Assembly: GCA_046160625.1 (NCBI GenBank)
Contig: JBJXGZ010000155.1
Location: 26,281-90,280, forward strand
DNA length: 64,000 bases
Source of the DNA: M3007 sp046160625
Lineage (GTDB): Bacteria > Bacteroidota > Bacteroidia > Chitinophagales > Saprospiraceae
Direction of reading: 5' to 3'
Of this stretch, positions 44,389-52,822 are shown piece by piece. The notes under the pieces were generated by a model, which had not been told where the DNA came from, ran no database searches, and saw only the letters and a program-made list of their open reading frames with translations. The position numbers were made by a program, and so were the translations under genes. Numbering within the stretch: the stretch's first letter is position 1; the number at the start of each line of letters is the position of its first letter.

Positions 44389-44724
44389 ATGGGCAAATTT
44401 GTCATTACTCAACGCAAAGACGGCGAGTTCCAATTCAACCTGAAAGCCAGCAACGGCCAGGTAATCCTTTCCAGCCAGGGCTATGCGGCCAAAGCCTCCT
44501 GCCTCAATGGCATCGAATCCGTACGCACCAATTCCGCTGATGACGCACGTTTTGATCGTCAAAGTGCAGCCAACGGTAAATTCTACTTCACACTGAAATC
44601 CAGCAATGGCCAAGTGGTCGGCAATAGCCAGATGTACGAAAGCGAAGCCAGCCGCGATAACGGGGTTGAATCAGTAAAAAACAATGCACCTGATGCGACA
44701 GTGGAGGATGAATCGGCAGCATAA
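44389..44724 (+). CDS. YegP-like DUF1508 tandem protein
   Basis: The 111-residue protein has two DUF1508 repeats: GEFQFNLKASNGQVILSSQGY (from about 13) and GKFYFTLKSSNGQVVGNSQMY (from about 63), each followed by an S-x-x-NGIESV-type turn. Homologues (YegP) are small cytosolic proteins of unknown function. It starts 32 bp after nrdB and could be cotranscribed. The C-terminus is acidic (DATVEDESAA). Confidence 0.88.
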   Translation: MGKFVITQRKDGEFQFNLKASNGQVILSSQGYAAKASCLNGIESVRTNSADDARFDRQSAANGKFYFTLKSSNGQVVGNSQMYESEASRDNGVESVKNNAPDATVEDESAA

Positions 44725-44727
44725 AAA

Positions 44728-44850
44728 AGGTTTATGAAGGTTTATAAGGGTTTATGAGGGTTGATTGTCGAAGCGTAAAAGGAACGATTTTCCCATCTCT
44801 TGAGTGTAAAAAATAAACCTTCATAAACCCTTATAAACCTTCATCAACCT
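44728..44850. repeat. GTTTATGA/TCATAAAC word-repeat hairpin
   Basis: The left arm 44728-44762 is built from AGGTTTATGA/AGGGTTTATA words, and the right arm 44815-44850 from AAACCTTCAT/AAACCCTTAT words. The arms pair over about 35 bp with few mismatches and a loop of about 52 bases. It lies between yegP and the next gene, which starts eight bases after it. Confidence 0.88.
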
Positions 44851-44857
44851 ATTTAAT

Positions 44858-45472
44858 ATGAAACACTTAGTTCTTTCTCTTACTGCATTATTATTTACAG
44901 TTTCTACCCTTTATGCGCAAAGCAAGAAGGAATTGGCGGCCACGTTGAATCGTGATTTGGAAATGTATCGGCGGTATACCCTGACGCTCAATTTGGACAG
45001 TAGTTTATTGTTTATGCCACCGAAAATGTTTGAGGTGGTACACCGTGATTCATTGAAAGAGAGCCTGGTTCAATCCATGAATAATGAATTTCTGTCCATC
45101 CAAATGACCAGTTTTGATTTCGTTTCAAAAAGCAAGATCAAAATCAAGAAAGCAGGGCAGTATCACTGGGCTTTTATACCCTATAAGGGAAGCATGCGGC
45201 TGACTTTAAAAGGGGAAGAAAGATTTAGAACAATTGTGATTCCGGTTTTAAAAAGCCAATTTGGAAGCAAAAATGTGCGAATGGAAAATGACTCGACCAT
45301 GTCTATCAAGTTGATAAACAAGGAGTTCATCGCTTTCAAGGACTCTGCTTCACCTACTTGGGCGCTGATTGAAGACAAACGCGCCGGGGAAGGCCGCGAG
45401 GCAGAATATCAGAAAATGCTCTTTGAAACCATCTTGCCCGAAGAAATACTGAAGGCTGTGGATAAGAAGTAA
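44858..45472 (+). CDS. Secreted protein of unknown function
   Basis: The 204-residue product has a signal peptide (MKHLVLSLTALLFTVSTLYAQ). The mature part is rich in Lys and Glu and alternates strands and helices; I do not recognise a family. It ends EEILKAVDKK. The esterase gene follows 21 bp downstream, so the two may form an operon. A role cannot be given. Confidence 0.7.
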   Translation: MKHLVLSLTALLFTVSTLYAQSKKELAATLNRDLEMYRRYTLTLNLDSSLLFMPPKMFEVVHRDSLKESLVQSMNNEFLSIQMTSFDFVSKSKIKIKKAGQYHWAFIPYKGSMRLTLKGEERFRTIVIPVLKSQFGSKNVRMENDSTMSIKLINKEFIAFKDSASPTWALIEDKRAGEGREAEYQKMLFETILPEEILKAVDKK

Positions 45473-45493
45473 TTTTAAACTAACGCTACTAAC

Positions 45494-46648
45494 ATGCGCA
45501 TTATTTACATCTTGTTTTGCCTGCTCCCTGTAAATACATTGTCAAGTCAGTCCACGATTTCTGGCACTATCCAGAGCGGTGGCCTCACCCGGGAGTACCT
45601 GCTTTACATTCCGGCTGCATATACAGGAAATACGGCGGTGCCGCTGGTTTTCAACCTCCATGGCTACACATCCAGCAATGCGGCGCAAGCGGCCTACGGC
45701 GATTTTCGCCCCATTGCAGACACGGCCAATTTTCTGATCGTGCATCCAAACGGCACCCTGGATGGCCAGGGCAATCGTTTTTGGAACACTTTTCTTGGCA
45801 ATTCCAATGTGGACGATGTGGGCTTTATCCGCGATTTGCTTGATACGCTTCATGCCACGTACAAGATAGACGCAAACCGGGTGTACAGCACGGGCATGAG
45901 CAACGGCGGCTTCATGAGTTACTCGCTTGCTTGCGAATTGAATAACCGCATCGCAGCCATAGCCTCCGTGACCGGCGCCATGATTCAGTCCAAACTCAAT
46001 GCCTGCAACCCCGCACGTCCAGTACCCGTGATGGAAATTCACGGTACTGCGGACAATACCGTGCCTTACAATGGCTTGCCGCTTTACACTTTTGTCGCCA
46101 TCCCAACGCTGTTAGCCAAATGGGTAGATTTCAACAACTGCAACCCTACCCCGAGTATCACGCAAGTACCGAACATCAACACAACCGATGGCTGCACCGC
46201 AGAGCGGCAACTCTATACTGGCGGCGATCTCGGCAGCACGGTGGAGCATTATAAAATCATAAGCGGCGGACATACCTGGCCAGGTTCGTCTTTCAATATC
46301 GGCGTGACGAATCAGGATTTTAGCGCCAGCAAAGAAATCTGGAGGTTTTTCAGTCAATATCGGCTGGATCAACTTTCGGCAACCGAAACCCCCGAATCAC
46401 TTGTCAATCAGTGGACAGCGTTTCCGAACCCGGCGCAGGATTATTTGATACTTCAATCAAAGGATCAGCGCCCGGTAGATCGGATTCGGGTTTATGACGC
46501 CCTGGGGAGATTGCAACAGACGCTTTCCCCAAGTGCGGACGGACAAATCAGAATTGAGACGGCGGCTTGGACAGTGGGGATGTATTGGGTGGTGATTGAG
46601 CAGGCGGGGAGTGTGGCAAGGGTTATGGCGGTTAAAGCGGGGAGGTGA
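45494..46648 (+). CDS. T9SS-secreted PHB-depolymerase/feruloyl-esterase-like hydrolase
   Basis: The 384-residue protein starts with a signal peptide and has the LpqC/CE1-like fold: YLLYIPAAY, VFNLHGYTS (oxyanion), GMSNGGFMS with nucleophile Ser136, and GGHTWPG with the catalytic His, the usual sequence in polyhydroxybutyrate depolymerases and feruloyl esterases. A T9SS sorting domain occupies the end (from about 313: WTAFPNPAQDYLIL). Polyester or plant cell-wall ester cleavage is the likely job; the substrate is not determined. It follows a secreted-protein gene and precedes the mbtH repeat region. Confidence 0.88.
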   Translation: MRIIYILFCLLPVNTLSSQSTISGTIQSGGLTREYLLYIPAAYTGNTAVPLVFNLHGYTSSNAAQAAYGDFRPIADTANFLIVHPNGTLDGQGNRFWNTFLGNSNVDDVGFIRDLLDTLHATYKIDANRVYSTGMSNGGFMSYSLACELNNRIAAIASVTGAMIQSKLNACNPARPVPVMEIHGTADNTVPYNGLPLYTFVAIPTLLAKWVDFNNCNPTPSITQVPNINTTDGCTAERQLYTGGDLGSTVEHYKIISGGHTWPGSSFNIGVTNQDFSASKEIWRFFSQYRLDQLSATETPESLVNQWTAFPNPAQDYLILQSKDQRPVDRIRVYDALGRLQQTLSPSADGQIRIETAAWTVGMYWVVIEQAGSVARVMAVKAGR

Positions 46649-46673
46649 TAGAAAGTGTGATCAACTTGCCGCC

Positions 46674-46762
46674 GTGCTTGGTGTTTTCACCAAGCACCGC
46701 CAGGACGGGAACTAGACTTGAAATACTCACTCCGCTGTGTGCTTGGTGAAAACACCAAGCAC
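46674..46762. repeat. Two 24-nt palindromes (GTGCTTGGTG) before mbtH
   Basis: A unit with arms GTGCTTGGTG and CACCAAGCAC around TTTT lies at 46674-46697, and one around AAAA at 46739-46762. Both are perfect. The segment between them (GACGGGAACT... to CTCCGCTGTG, about 46706-46738) occurs again at 47153-47187 with a few changes, so the same module flanks mbtH. Confidence 0.88.
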
Positions 46763-46798
46763 GGCGGGAAAAACGCTAACAACTAAAATTTCATCATC

Positions 46799-47029
46799 AT
46801 GAGAGATGACGAAGAAGACAACACCATCTACAAAGTAGTCGTAAACCACGAAGAACAATACAGCATCTGGCCCGCTGACCGCGAAAACCCGCTTGGCTGG
46901 AACGATGCTGGCAAACAAGGCCCCAAGCAGGAATGCCTCGACTACATAAAGGAAGTGTGGACGGACATGCGGCCGTTGAGCTTGCGGAAAAAAATGGAAG
47001 AGATGGAGCGGGAGAGCAGGGGCGATTGA
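46799..47029 (+). CDS. MbtH-like protein without an NRPS in the window
   Basis: The 76-residue protein has the full MbtH signature: VVVNHEEQYSIWPADRENPL, GWNDAG, ECLDYIKEVWTDMRPLSL, with conserved Trp24, Trp34 and Trp54. MbtH proteins bind and activate the adenylation domains of nonribosomal peptide synthetases. None is within 17 kb on either side, so it acts on a synthetase encoded elsewhere or is a stranded cassette. It is flanked on both sides by palindromic modules of the same sequence, which suggests repeat-mediated insertion. The start is ATG 46799; the stop is TGA. Confidence 0.93.
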   Translation: MRDDEEDNTIYKVVVNHEEQYSIWPADRENPLGWNDAGKQGPKQECLDYIKEVWTDMRPLSLRKKMEEMERESRGD

Positions 47030-47048
47030 GATCAAGATTTTCGGCTGC

Positions 47049-47211
47049 CATGCTTGGTGTTTTAGCCGCCGTGCTTGGTGTTTTCACCAAGCACCGTAAC
47101 GACGGGAACCAAAATGACCGCCGTGCTTGGTGTTTTCACCAAGCACAGTACCGACGGGAACTAAAATTGAAACACTCACTCCGCTGTGTGCTTGGTGAAA
47201 ACACCAAGCAC
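47049..47211. repeat. Three 24-nt palindromes plus a partial one after mbtH
   Basis: Units with arms GTGCTTGGTG/CACCAAGCAC lie at 47071-47094, 47123-47146 and 47188-47211; the last is in the AAAA orientation. A half unit lies at about 47049-47062. The stretch 47153-47218 is a near copy of 46706-46768. Together with the pair before mbtH the gene sits inside an array of five perfect units. Confidence 0.88.
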
Positions 47212-47263
47212 GGCGGGAATCGATCAACAACTCTTTATTCGAATTTCAACAAGATGTTTAGAT

Positions 47264-47401
47264 ATGCTTACAGGAGAGGTTATTTGGCAGGTGCATAATT
47301 TTAGTTGGGGAGGATTCAGAAGGGATGGCAAAAAATTTAGAGTTACTCAACAACAAAACCTTGATCGCTTAGAAAACTATTTCCAATCTTGTGCAAAGTG
47401 A
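47264..47401 (+). CDS. Possible small ORF or gene remnant
   Basis: An ATG at 47264 opens 45 codons, MLTGEVIWQVHNFSWGGFRR and so on, ending QNLDRLENYFQSCAK. The composition is protein-like but no family is recognised and there is no clear promoter. It could be the tail of a decayed gene whose front was displaced by the repeats. Confidence 0.3.
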   Translation: MLTGEVIWQVHNFSWGGFRRDGKKFRVTQQQNLDRLENYFQSCAK

Positions 47402-47482
47402 ATCCCTAAAAACTTGAGCACGCTCTACCCACCTCGTAAAACCAAACAAAGAAATTCACTCCTCAAAACCAAACAAAGAAAA

Positions 47483-47818
47483 ATGACCAACTTCTTCACA
47501 ACACCAACAACCCTCACCACCGACCACAAGCGAGTCGGAGAAACGTTTAGCTTCAAAATAAAAAGCGAATTGTGCTGTGAACAATGTGGAAAAATTGCCC
47601 ACAACCACTTTGAATGCCCGCTGTGTGGAGACGATTATGCTGCCAGCGATGCTTATGGAGATTTGAGCGAAGACCCAGATTACTATCATAGCATTACTTG
47701 CGAAGAATGCGGTGCGAGATTCAAATTTCTGAACAGGGAGCGGTACGGCGAGAATCTGGCAGAATTTATTGGCGTTGCAATTAAACAACACCGAAATCCA
47801 GCCCAACTCGAATCATAA
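47483..47818 (+). CDS. Small zinc-ribbon protein upstream of nrdA
   Basis: The product has 111 residues from ATG 47483; an earlier in-frame ATG at 47414 lies in a lysine-rich stretch and was not chosen. It carries cysteine pairs C32-x2-C35, C45-x2-C48 and C73-x2-C76, so it is probably a zinc-ribbon or two-site metal-binding protein. No enzyme motif is visible. It ends 57 bp before nrdA on the same strand and may be cotranscribed. Whether it affects reductase expression is unknown. Confidence 0.65.
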   Translation: MTNFFTTPTTLTTDHKRVGETFSFKIKSELCCEQCGKIAHNHFECPLCGDDYAASDAYGDLSEDPDYYHSITCEECGARFKFLNRERYGENLAEFIGVAIKQHRNPAQLES

Positions 47819-47874
47819 CCATATCACCAAAATCGAATTAATCGAAACAATCGAAAAATCGAAACAATTAAATC

Positions 47875-50313
47875 ATGATGCAAGTAATCAAACGCAGCGG
47901 TCAAAAAGAGGAAGTGTCGTTCGACAAGATAACGGCACGCCTCCGTAAGATGACGTATGGTCTCGATACCAACTACGTCAACCTCATCGAAGTCTCCAAG
48001 AAGGTCATCATGGGGCTTTACGACGGCGTGACCACCGTCGAACTCGACAACCTCGCGGCAGAAACCGCCGCTACCATGGCCACCGTTCACCCGGACTATG
48101 CCCTGTTTGCCGCGCGTATTGCGGTGAGCAACCTCCACAAGCAAACCGAAAAGTCCTTCTCCAAGCTTATAGACGACCTCTATAACTACGTAGATCCCAA
48201 AACCGGCGATCGCGCCAACCTCATCAGCGACGAGACGCACCAAATCGTGCAAACGCACAAGGCACGGTTCGACTCTGCCATTATTTTCGACCGCGATTTT
48301 GAATTCGATTATTTCGGATTCAAAACGCTGGAACGTTCCTACCTCATGCGTATGAACGGCAAGGTGGTGGAACGCCCCCAACACCTCTTCATGCGCGTAG
48401 CCGTCGGCATCCACGGCGAAGACATTGATTCGGCCATCGAGACTTACAACCTGATGAGCGAACGCTGGTTTATCCACGCCACGCCTACCCTGTTCAACGC
48501 TGGTTCGCCCAAGCCACAGATGTCGTCCTGCTTTCTGCTGAGCATGACCGACGACAGTATTGCGGGCATTTTCGAAACCCTTTCGCGCTGCGCACTCATC
48601 AGCCAGAGCGCGGGCGGTATCGGCCTGAGCATCCACAATATCCGCGCCACTGGCTCGTACATCAAAGGCACAGGCGGTACCTCCAACGGGATTATCCCGA
48701 TGCTGCGCGTGTTCAACGACGCGGCCCGCTACGTGGACCAGGGCGGTGGCAAACGCAAGGGTGCCTTTGCCGTGTACATCGAGCCTTGGCACGCCGATAT
48801 TTTTGAGTTTCTGGAACTGAAAAAGAACCACGGCAAAGAAGAAAACCGCGCCCGCGATTTGTTCTATGCCCTGTGGATCAGCGACTTGTTCATGGAGCGC
48901 GTAAAATCCGATGCCGATTGGTCGCTTTTCGATCCGAATGAAGCGCCGGGCCTTTTTGATGTATACGGCGCAAAATTTGAGGCCATGTACCACCAATACG
49001 AAAACGAAGGACGCGCCCGCAAAGTGGTGAAAGCCCGCGAACTCTGGAACGCTGTGCTGGAAAGCCAGACGGAAACGGGCACGCCCTACATCCTCTACAA
49101 AGATGCCGCCAACCGCAAGAGCAACCAGCAAAATCTGGGCACGATCCGCTCTTCCAACCTTTGCACGGAGATCATTGAGTACACGTCCAAAGACGAGGTG
49201 GCGGTGTGCAATCTGGCCTCCATTGCGTTGCCAAAATTTGTGATTAATGGCAAATTTGACTTTGATAAACTGGTGGAAATCACCAAGGTAGCTACCCGCA
49301 ACCTGAACAAAGTCATTGATATAAATTACTACCCGATCCCTGAAGCACGGAATTCCAATTTCCGCCACCGCCCCATTGGTTTGGGCGTACAGGGCCTGGC
49401 CGATGCGTTCATTTTGCTGGGCATGGCGTTCGACAGCGAGGCTGCCAAACAACTGAACAAGGACATTTTTGAGACGATCTATTTTGCTGCCATGACCGAA
49501 TCGGCGAATCTGGCCGAGAAGCACGGCGCGTACGAAACCTTCCAGGGTTCGCCGCTGAGCAAGGGGATGTTCCAGTTTGATCTGTGGGGCGTAACTCCCT
49601 CAAAACGTTGGGATTGGGATGGTCTGCGCGAGCGCGTGAAGCAAGTTGGTGTGCGCAATTCGCTGCTCGTGGCCCCGATGCCTACCGCCAGCACGAGCCA
49701 GATTTTGGGCAACAACGAGTGCTTCGAACCATACACCTCGAACCTGTATACCCGTCGTACCCTCGCGGGCGAACACATCGTGGTGAACAAACACCTCATG
49801 CGCGACCTCGTTCGTCTCGGCCTTTGGACAGAAGAAATGCGCGAAGCCATTATGGCCGCCAACGGCTCGGTACAGGGCATCGAGGACATTCCGAAAGAAG
49901 TCCGCGACGTGTACAAAACCGCCTACGAGATCAGCCAGAAAGTCATCATTGACATGAGCGCTGACCGTGGTGCGTACATCTGCCAAAGCCAGAGCCTCAA
50001 CGTATTCATGGAAGCGCCGACGTTCGCGAAACTCTCTTCCATGCACTTCTACGCCTGGCAAAAAGGCTTGAAAACGGGCATGTACTACCTCCGCTCCAAA
50101 GCGGCGACCGACCCGATCAAGTTCACGCTCAGCAAAAAGCACCAGCAGAAGTTTGTGCAGAACGCAAAGTCAACAGAGCCAATAGTAACAGCCAGCGTGG
50201 CGGCGGAGAAAACTGCGCCCGTGCCGGTTCAAATGGCGGCCTTGGACATACAGGAGGTATCGGGCAAAATCTGCAGTCTGGATAATCCGGATTGCGAAGC
50301 CTGTTCAGCATAA
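47875..50313 (+). CDS. nrdA: Ribonucleotide reductase class I, alpha subunit
   Basis: The 812-residue catalytic subunit has an N-terminal ATP-cone (about 1-95: MMQVIKRSGQKEEVSFDKIT) for overall activity control. SSCFLLSM holds one of the redox cysteines, SNLCTEI has the Asn-Cys-Glu triad of the active site, VAVCNLASIAL its partner Cys, and MHFYAWQKGLKTGMYYLRSK the Tyr-Tyr pair of the radical path. The C-terminus CSLDNPDCEACSA supplies the mobile thiol pair that is reduced by thioredoxin/glutaredoxin. Class Ia, eukaryote-like. A 16-base-armed hairpin follows the stop. The gene lies 3.5 kb from nrdB. Confidence 0.96.
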   Translation: MMQVIKRSGQKEEVSFDKITARLRKMTYGLDTNYVNLIEVSKKVIMGLYDGVTTVELDNLAAETAATMATVHPDYALFAARIAVSNLHKQTEKSFSKLIDDLYNYVDPKTGDRANLISDETHQIVQTHKARFDSAIIFDRDFEFDYFGFKTLERSYLMRMNGKVVERPQHLFMRVAVGIHGEDIDSAIETYNLMSERWFIHATPTLFNAGSPKPQMSSCFLLSMTDDSIAGIFETLSRCALISQSAGGIGLSIHNIRATGSYIKGTGGTSNGIIPMLRVFNDAARYVDQGGGKRKGAFAVYIEPWHADIFEFLELKKNHGKEENRARDLFYALWISDLFMERVKSDADWSLFDPNEAPGLFDVYGAKFEAMYHQYENEGRARKVVKARELWNAVLESQTETGTPYILYKDAANRKSNQQNLGTIRSSNLCTEIIEYTSKDEVAVCNLASIALPKFVINGKFDFDKLVEITKVATRNLNKVIDINYYPIPEARNSNFRHRPIGLGVQGLADAFILLGMAFDSEAAKQLNKDIFETIYFAAMTESANLAEKHGAYETFQGSPLSKGMFQFDLWGVTPSKRWDWDGLRERVKQVGVRNSLLVAPMPTASTSQILGNNECFEPYTSNLYTRRTLAGEHIVVNKHLMRDLVRLGLWTEEMREAIMAANGSVQGIEDIPKEVRDVYKTAYEISQKVIIDMSADRGAYICQSQSLNVFMEAPTFAKLSSMHFYAWQKGLKTGMYYLRSKAATDPIKFTLSKKHQQKFVQNAKSTEPIVTASVAAEKTAPVPVQMAALDIQEVSGKICSLDNPDCEACSA

Positions 50314-50323
50314 AGTGGTGCGT

Positions 50324-50356
50324 ATTCGAGGTGCGACTTCAAGTCGCACCTCGAAT
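50324..50356 (+). terminator. Hairpin terminator after nrdA
   Basis: The arms ATTCGAGGTGCGAC (50324-50337) and its complement (50343-50356) form a perfect 14-bp stem around TTCAA. A T-tract is lacking, so it may act as a protective 3' end. The core GTGCGAC...GTCGCAC recurs in the hairpin at 13982. Between 50357 and 50638 no gene or other feature was recognised. Confidence 0.65.
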
Positions 50357-50638
50357 CACGTTGGACGCATTGTAAAAGATAACGGTCGCCGGGGGTGGCA
50401 AATTCAACAGTCGGAATTCAATTTACTCGTCGAAACCTACCAGCCAGCAAAGGCTTGGCAACTTGGGTGGAAAACGGGATCCCTCTACTTGAAACGCCTT
50501 TTCCCACACTATGTTTCTTCCGGCTGGCTGCTGCTGGTGACCGTTTGTTTAGATGTGAATCTATATTGTTTTCCGCCAAATGTAGCGGGAAATTGAGGCA
50601 GGCGAGCCTCGAACTTTAGAGGGCTTGGAGAAGAATAT

Positions 50639-50743
50639 ATGGCTGAACCACTAGCAGATATCAAGAGTTTGATAGCGGGGATCGATGAGTTGGAGCGGTG
50701 GATGGCGAAAGTGGTGGAAAAATCTAAAAAAAGTGAAAAATAA
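50639..50743 (+). CDS. Possible 34-residue leader ORF before protease
   Basis: ATG 50639 opens 34 codons (MAEPLADIKSLIAGIDELER, then WMAKVVEKSKKSEK) with a stop directly before ATG 50745. The peptide is amphipathic and helix-forming. Its stop lies one base from the next start, which would couple translation. It is not a match to any family that I know. Confidence 0.3.
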   Translation: MAEPLADIKSLIAGIDELERWMAKVVEKSKKSEK

Positions 50744-50744
50744 C

Positions 50745-51638
50745 ATGAAAACTATTTTAGTGTGTTTGGTGATGTTGCATTCATCCCTAATTTGCCTCTC
50801 ACAGAACTCAAATATAGATTCTGTGCTGGCTGCAAGGTCTCAAACATTAGTATGCTTGACTTCTAATTATCCGTTTAATCCGCCTATTAAAGGAGGATCA
50901 GCATTCATTGTTTTTAGGGAACCAAATGAAATTTTCCTTGTAACAGCTACTCATGTTGTGGATAGCGTAGGAACTGATCCTTACATAATTTTCCAAAATA
51001 AATCCGGAGAAGCTTACCCAATTAGGCTAAGAGAGATCTCTCATTTGCCCCCTTCGAGACTATCCCAATTTTCAATCCTGCATCCGGAATTACGTACGAT
51101 TTCGATGCTTGATTTTGTTAACGTGGAAGGGGGATGGGTTCATCATTCTGTCGCTGATTTATCCGTACTTAAATTAGATTTCTCGAAAATAAGTTTTGAG
51201 AAAACATTAGACATAAGGTTTATAAAACTGAAACAGATTCCCAAAAAATCAGATATGATTCCCTTAAATGGCCTTGCTATTGTTTTCGGTTATCCTAAGC
51301 TTGATGGAATTGTCCATTTTTACCAAACTCCATTGGGTACTGTTATTATAGCTCCTACTGGGAAAGCTACTCCTAACAGTTATCAATCTGAATCTACATA
51401 TAAGATTGTAAACATGGAAAGAGCAGATACAAGACAAAATCAGGATTTTATATTGCTTGAAGATAAAAGTATAGTAGGATATAGTGGAGGACCAGTTTTT
51501 GAAGTGAGGAACTGTCTTAAGGATGGGATAAGTCCAATTCCTGAAATCAGGTTGATTGGAGTCGTACATGGAAATACCCCGTTTCCAGTTCGAACCATGA
51601 TCACTCCGATTTACTATTTGTGGGACTTGATTAAGTGA
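50745..51638 (+). CDS. Secreted trypsin-like serine protease
   Basis: The protein has 297 residues from ATG 50745; a frame opening at 50685 was rejected because the ATG leads straight into a signal peptide (MKTILVCLVMLHSSLICLSQ). The chymotrypsin-fold triad is visible: ATHVVD with His70, VADLSVLKL with Asp138 and GYSGGPVF with Ser247. No PDZ domain follows, unlike DegP/HtrA. The DNA here is clearly more A/T-rich than its neighbours, as are the next plus/minus genes, which hints at later gain. Role not known. Confidence 0.82.
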   Translation: MKTILVCLVMLHSSLICLSQNSNIDSVLAARSQTLVCLTSNYPFNPPIKGGSAFIVFREPNEIFLVTATHVVDSVGTDPYIIFQNKSGEAYPIRLREISHLPPSRLSQFSILHPELRTISMLDFVNVEGGWVHHSVADLSVLKLDFSKISFEKTLDIRFIKLKQIPKKSDMIPLNGLAIVFGYPKLDGIVHFYQTPLGTVIIAPTGKATPNSYQSESTYKIVNMERADTRQNQDFILLEDKSIVGYSGGPVFEVRNCLKDGISPIPEIRLIGVVHGNTPFPVRTMITPIYYLWDLIK

Positions 51639-51670
51639 TGACAGAAAAACAACTCTCCTAGAGGGGCTTT

Positions 51671-51912
51671 CAACTTCGCTAGGTCTTCCCCCTTGCTTCC
51701 CTCAAAATTCCATACCCGACGCGGCGCTTGTGTCTTCCCGACCTTTGGTACGGGACAGATTATGACCAAGCACTATAATGTGCAGTGCTAAGGTGCAGAA
51801 AATCAACATTTTAGATTAACTTTGTCGCCCGCCGTAGGAGTCATAAGATACAAGCGCGGCGCTGAGCTTGGAGTCTTTGTTTAGGTATAGGGAAGACCAG
51901 GCAAGGCAGAAA
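51671..51912. mobile_element. TIR-element copy 1 (about 240 bp)
   Basis: The left end CTTCGCTAGGTCTTCC (from 51674) mirrors the right end GGAAGACCAGGCAAGGCAG (51891-51909). Inside, GCGGCGCTTGTGTCTT on the left pairs with ACAAGCGCGGCGCTGAG on the right. The core holds GCAGAAAATCAACATTTTAG followed by TAACTTTG at 51817-51824, which fits TAnnTTTG. No coding frame is seen. The gap 51639-51932 is filled by it. Confidence 0.75.
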
Positions 51913-51932
51913 AGGTTGCGCCAAGTAAACAT

Positions 51933-52415
51933 CTAAATTATTTTAAATTCCGCAAGCCAATTTATTATTGATAATAGTATTATAATTGAAACTATGTAAA
52001 AAACTATTGGATTTATTGTGCTTATATTGAATGCTGGCGATTTGTATTTAGAAATACTGGAATATTCTTTTAATAAATCTTCATCAGCATTGGACTCAAA
52101 TAATTTATCCCTAAGGTAATTTAATTGAAGAATGGCTTTGTTTCTATTTTTAATTATCTTAATTTGATGTAATAATGCCATTCCCCCAAAAACAATCAAG
52201 AAGACAAGTGCAGATTTGATGAGTTTGTATTCAAAAAAAGATAGCGACCCATCCTTAATGTCTGTGACTTTTAAGGCAACTCCACCTATAACAATTAATA
52301 CTGTTGAAGTATAATATTTTATTATTTCAAAAGTGTTGCCCCATAAGGCTTTGTACATATCGTAAACAATCTTGAATTCTTCAAGTAAAATTATTGATTT
52401 GTTATTTAAGGCCAT
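51933..52415 (-). CDS. Membrane protein of unknown function between two TIR elements
   Basis: The 160-residue protein has hydrophobic stretches near the N-terminus (YYTSTVLIVIGGVALKV), in the middle (ALVFLIVFGGMALLHQI) and at the C-terminus (PIVFYIVSIIILLSIINWL), with a charged loop from about 85 to 125 (NKAILQLNYLRDKLFESNADED). The start ATG is at 52415. It matches no family that I can name. It is very A/T-rich and lies between copies 1 and 2 of the TIR element, an arrangement that suggests acquired DNA. Confidence 0.6.
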   Translation of the reverse strand: MALNNKSIILLEEFKIVYDMYKALWGNTFEIIKYYTSTVLIVIGGVALKVTDIKDGSLSFFEYKLIKSALVFLIVFGGMALLHQIKIIKNRNKAILQLNYLRDKLFESNADEDLLKEYSSISKYKSPAFNISTINPIVFYIVSIIILLSIINWLAEFKII

Positions 52416-52520
52416 GGCTATGAAATTAATGAATATTAAGACACATGCTTTGCAAAGATAGTCACTTGGAATATTTTATTGGCTGTCTTTTGAAATTCTC
52501 GATATGGTTTCAATATGGTT

Positions 52521-52710
52521 TTCTGCCTCGCTTGGTCTTCCCTCTTCCTCACCCCTAAATCCCAAGCCCAGCGCCGCGCTTGTGTCTTATGACCAAGCGC
52601 TGTAAGGCGCCATGCTAAGGCACAGAAAATCAGCACTTTAGATTAACTTTGTCGCTTGCCCTTCGAGCGCTTGATCATAAGACACAAGCGCGGCGCTGAG
52701 CCTGGTCACT
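52521..52710. mobile_element. TIR-element copy 2 (right end lost)
   Basis: The left end TTCTGCCTCGCTTGGTCTTC lies at 52521-52540. The inner arms AAGCCCAGCGCCGCGCTTGT and ACACAAGCGCGGCGCTGAGC are present, and the core CAGAAAATCAGCACTTTAG with TAACTTTG at 52644-52651. The right terminal repeat is missing and the match ends near 52710. A further left-end-like CTGCCTCGCTTGCTCTTCC lies at about 52764. Confidence 0.7.
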
Positions 52711-52822
52711 CGGGTTGCATGGTCAGGTTCTTTACAATCCAGATTATTGGGATTTGTAAAACGCTGCCTCGCTTGCTCTTCCCGCTTGCTCAGCTCAAAA
52801 ACCCATGTTTATTACGGGAAAT

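Noticed and set aside
46674..47211. CRISPR array or integron attC array
   Set aside because: Unit spacing is irregular, spacers are themselves duplicated, and there is no cas or integrase gene; attC core motifs were not seen.
47824..49524. 566-codon open frame on the minus strand across nrdA
   Set aside because: It lies antisense to a clearly conserved gene, has no family motif and follows from codon bias.
50315..50619. Small frames after nrdA (93 and 74 codons)
   Set aside because: They start in the terminator hairpin, lack motifs and overlap each other.
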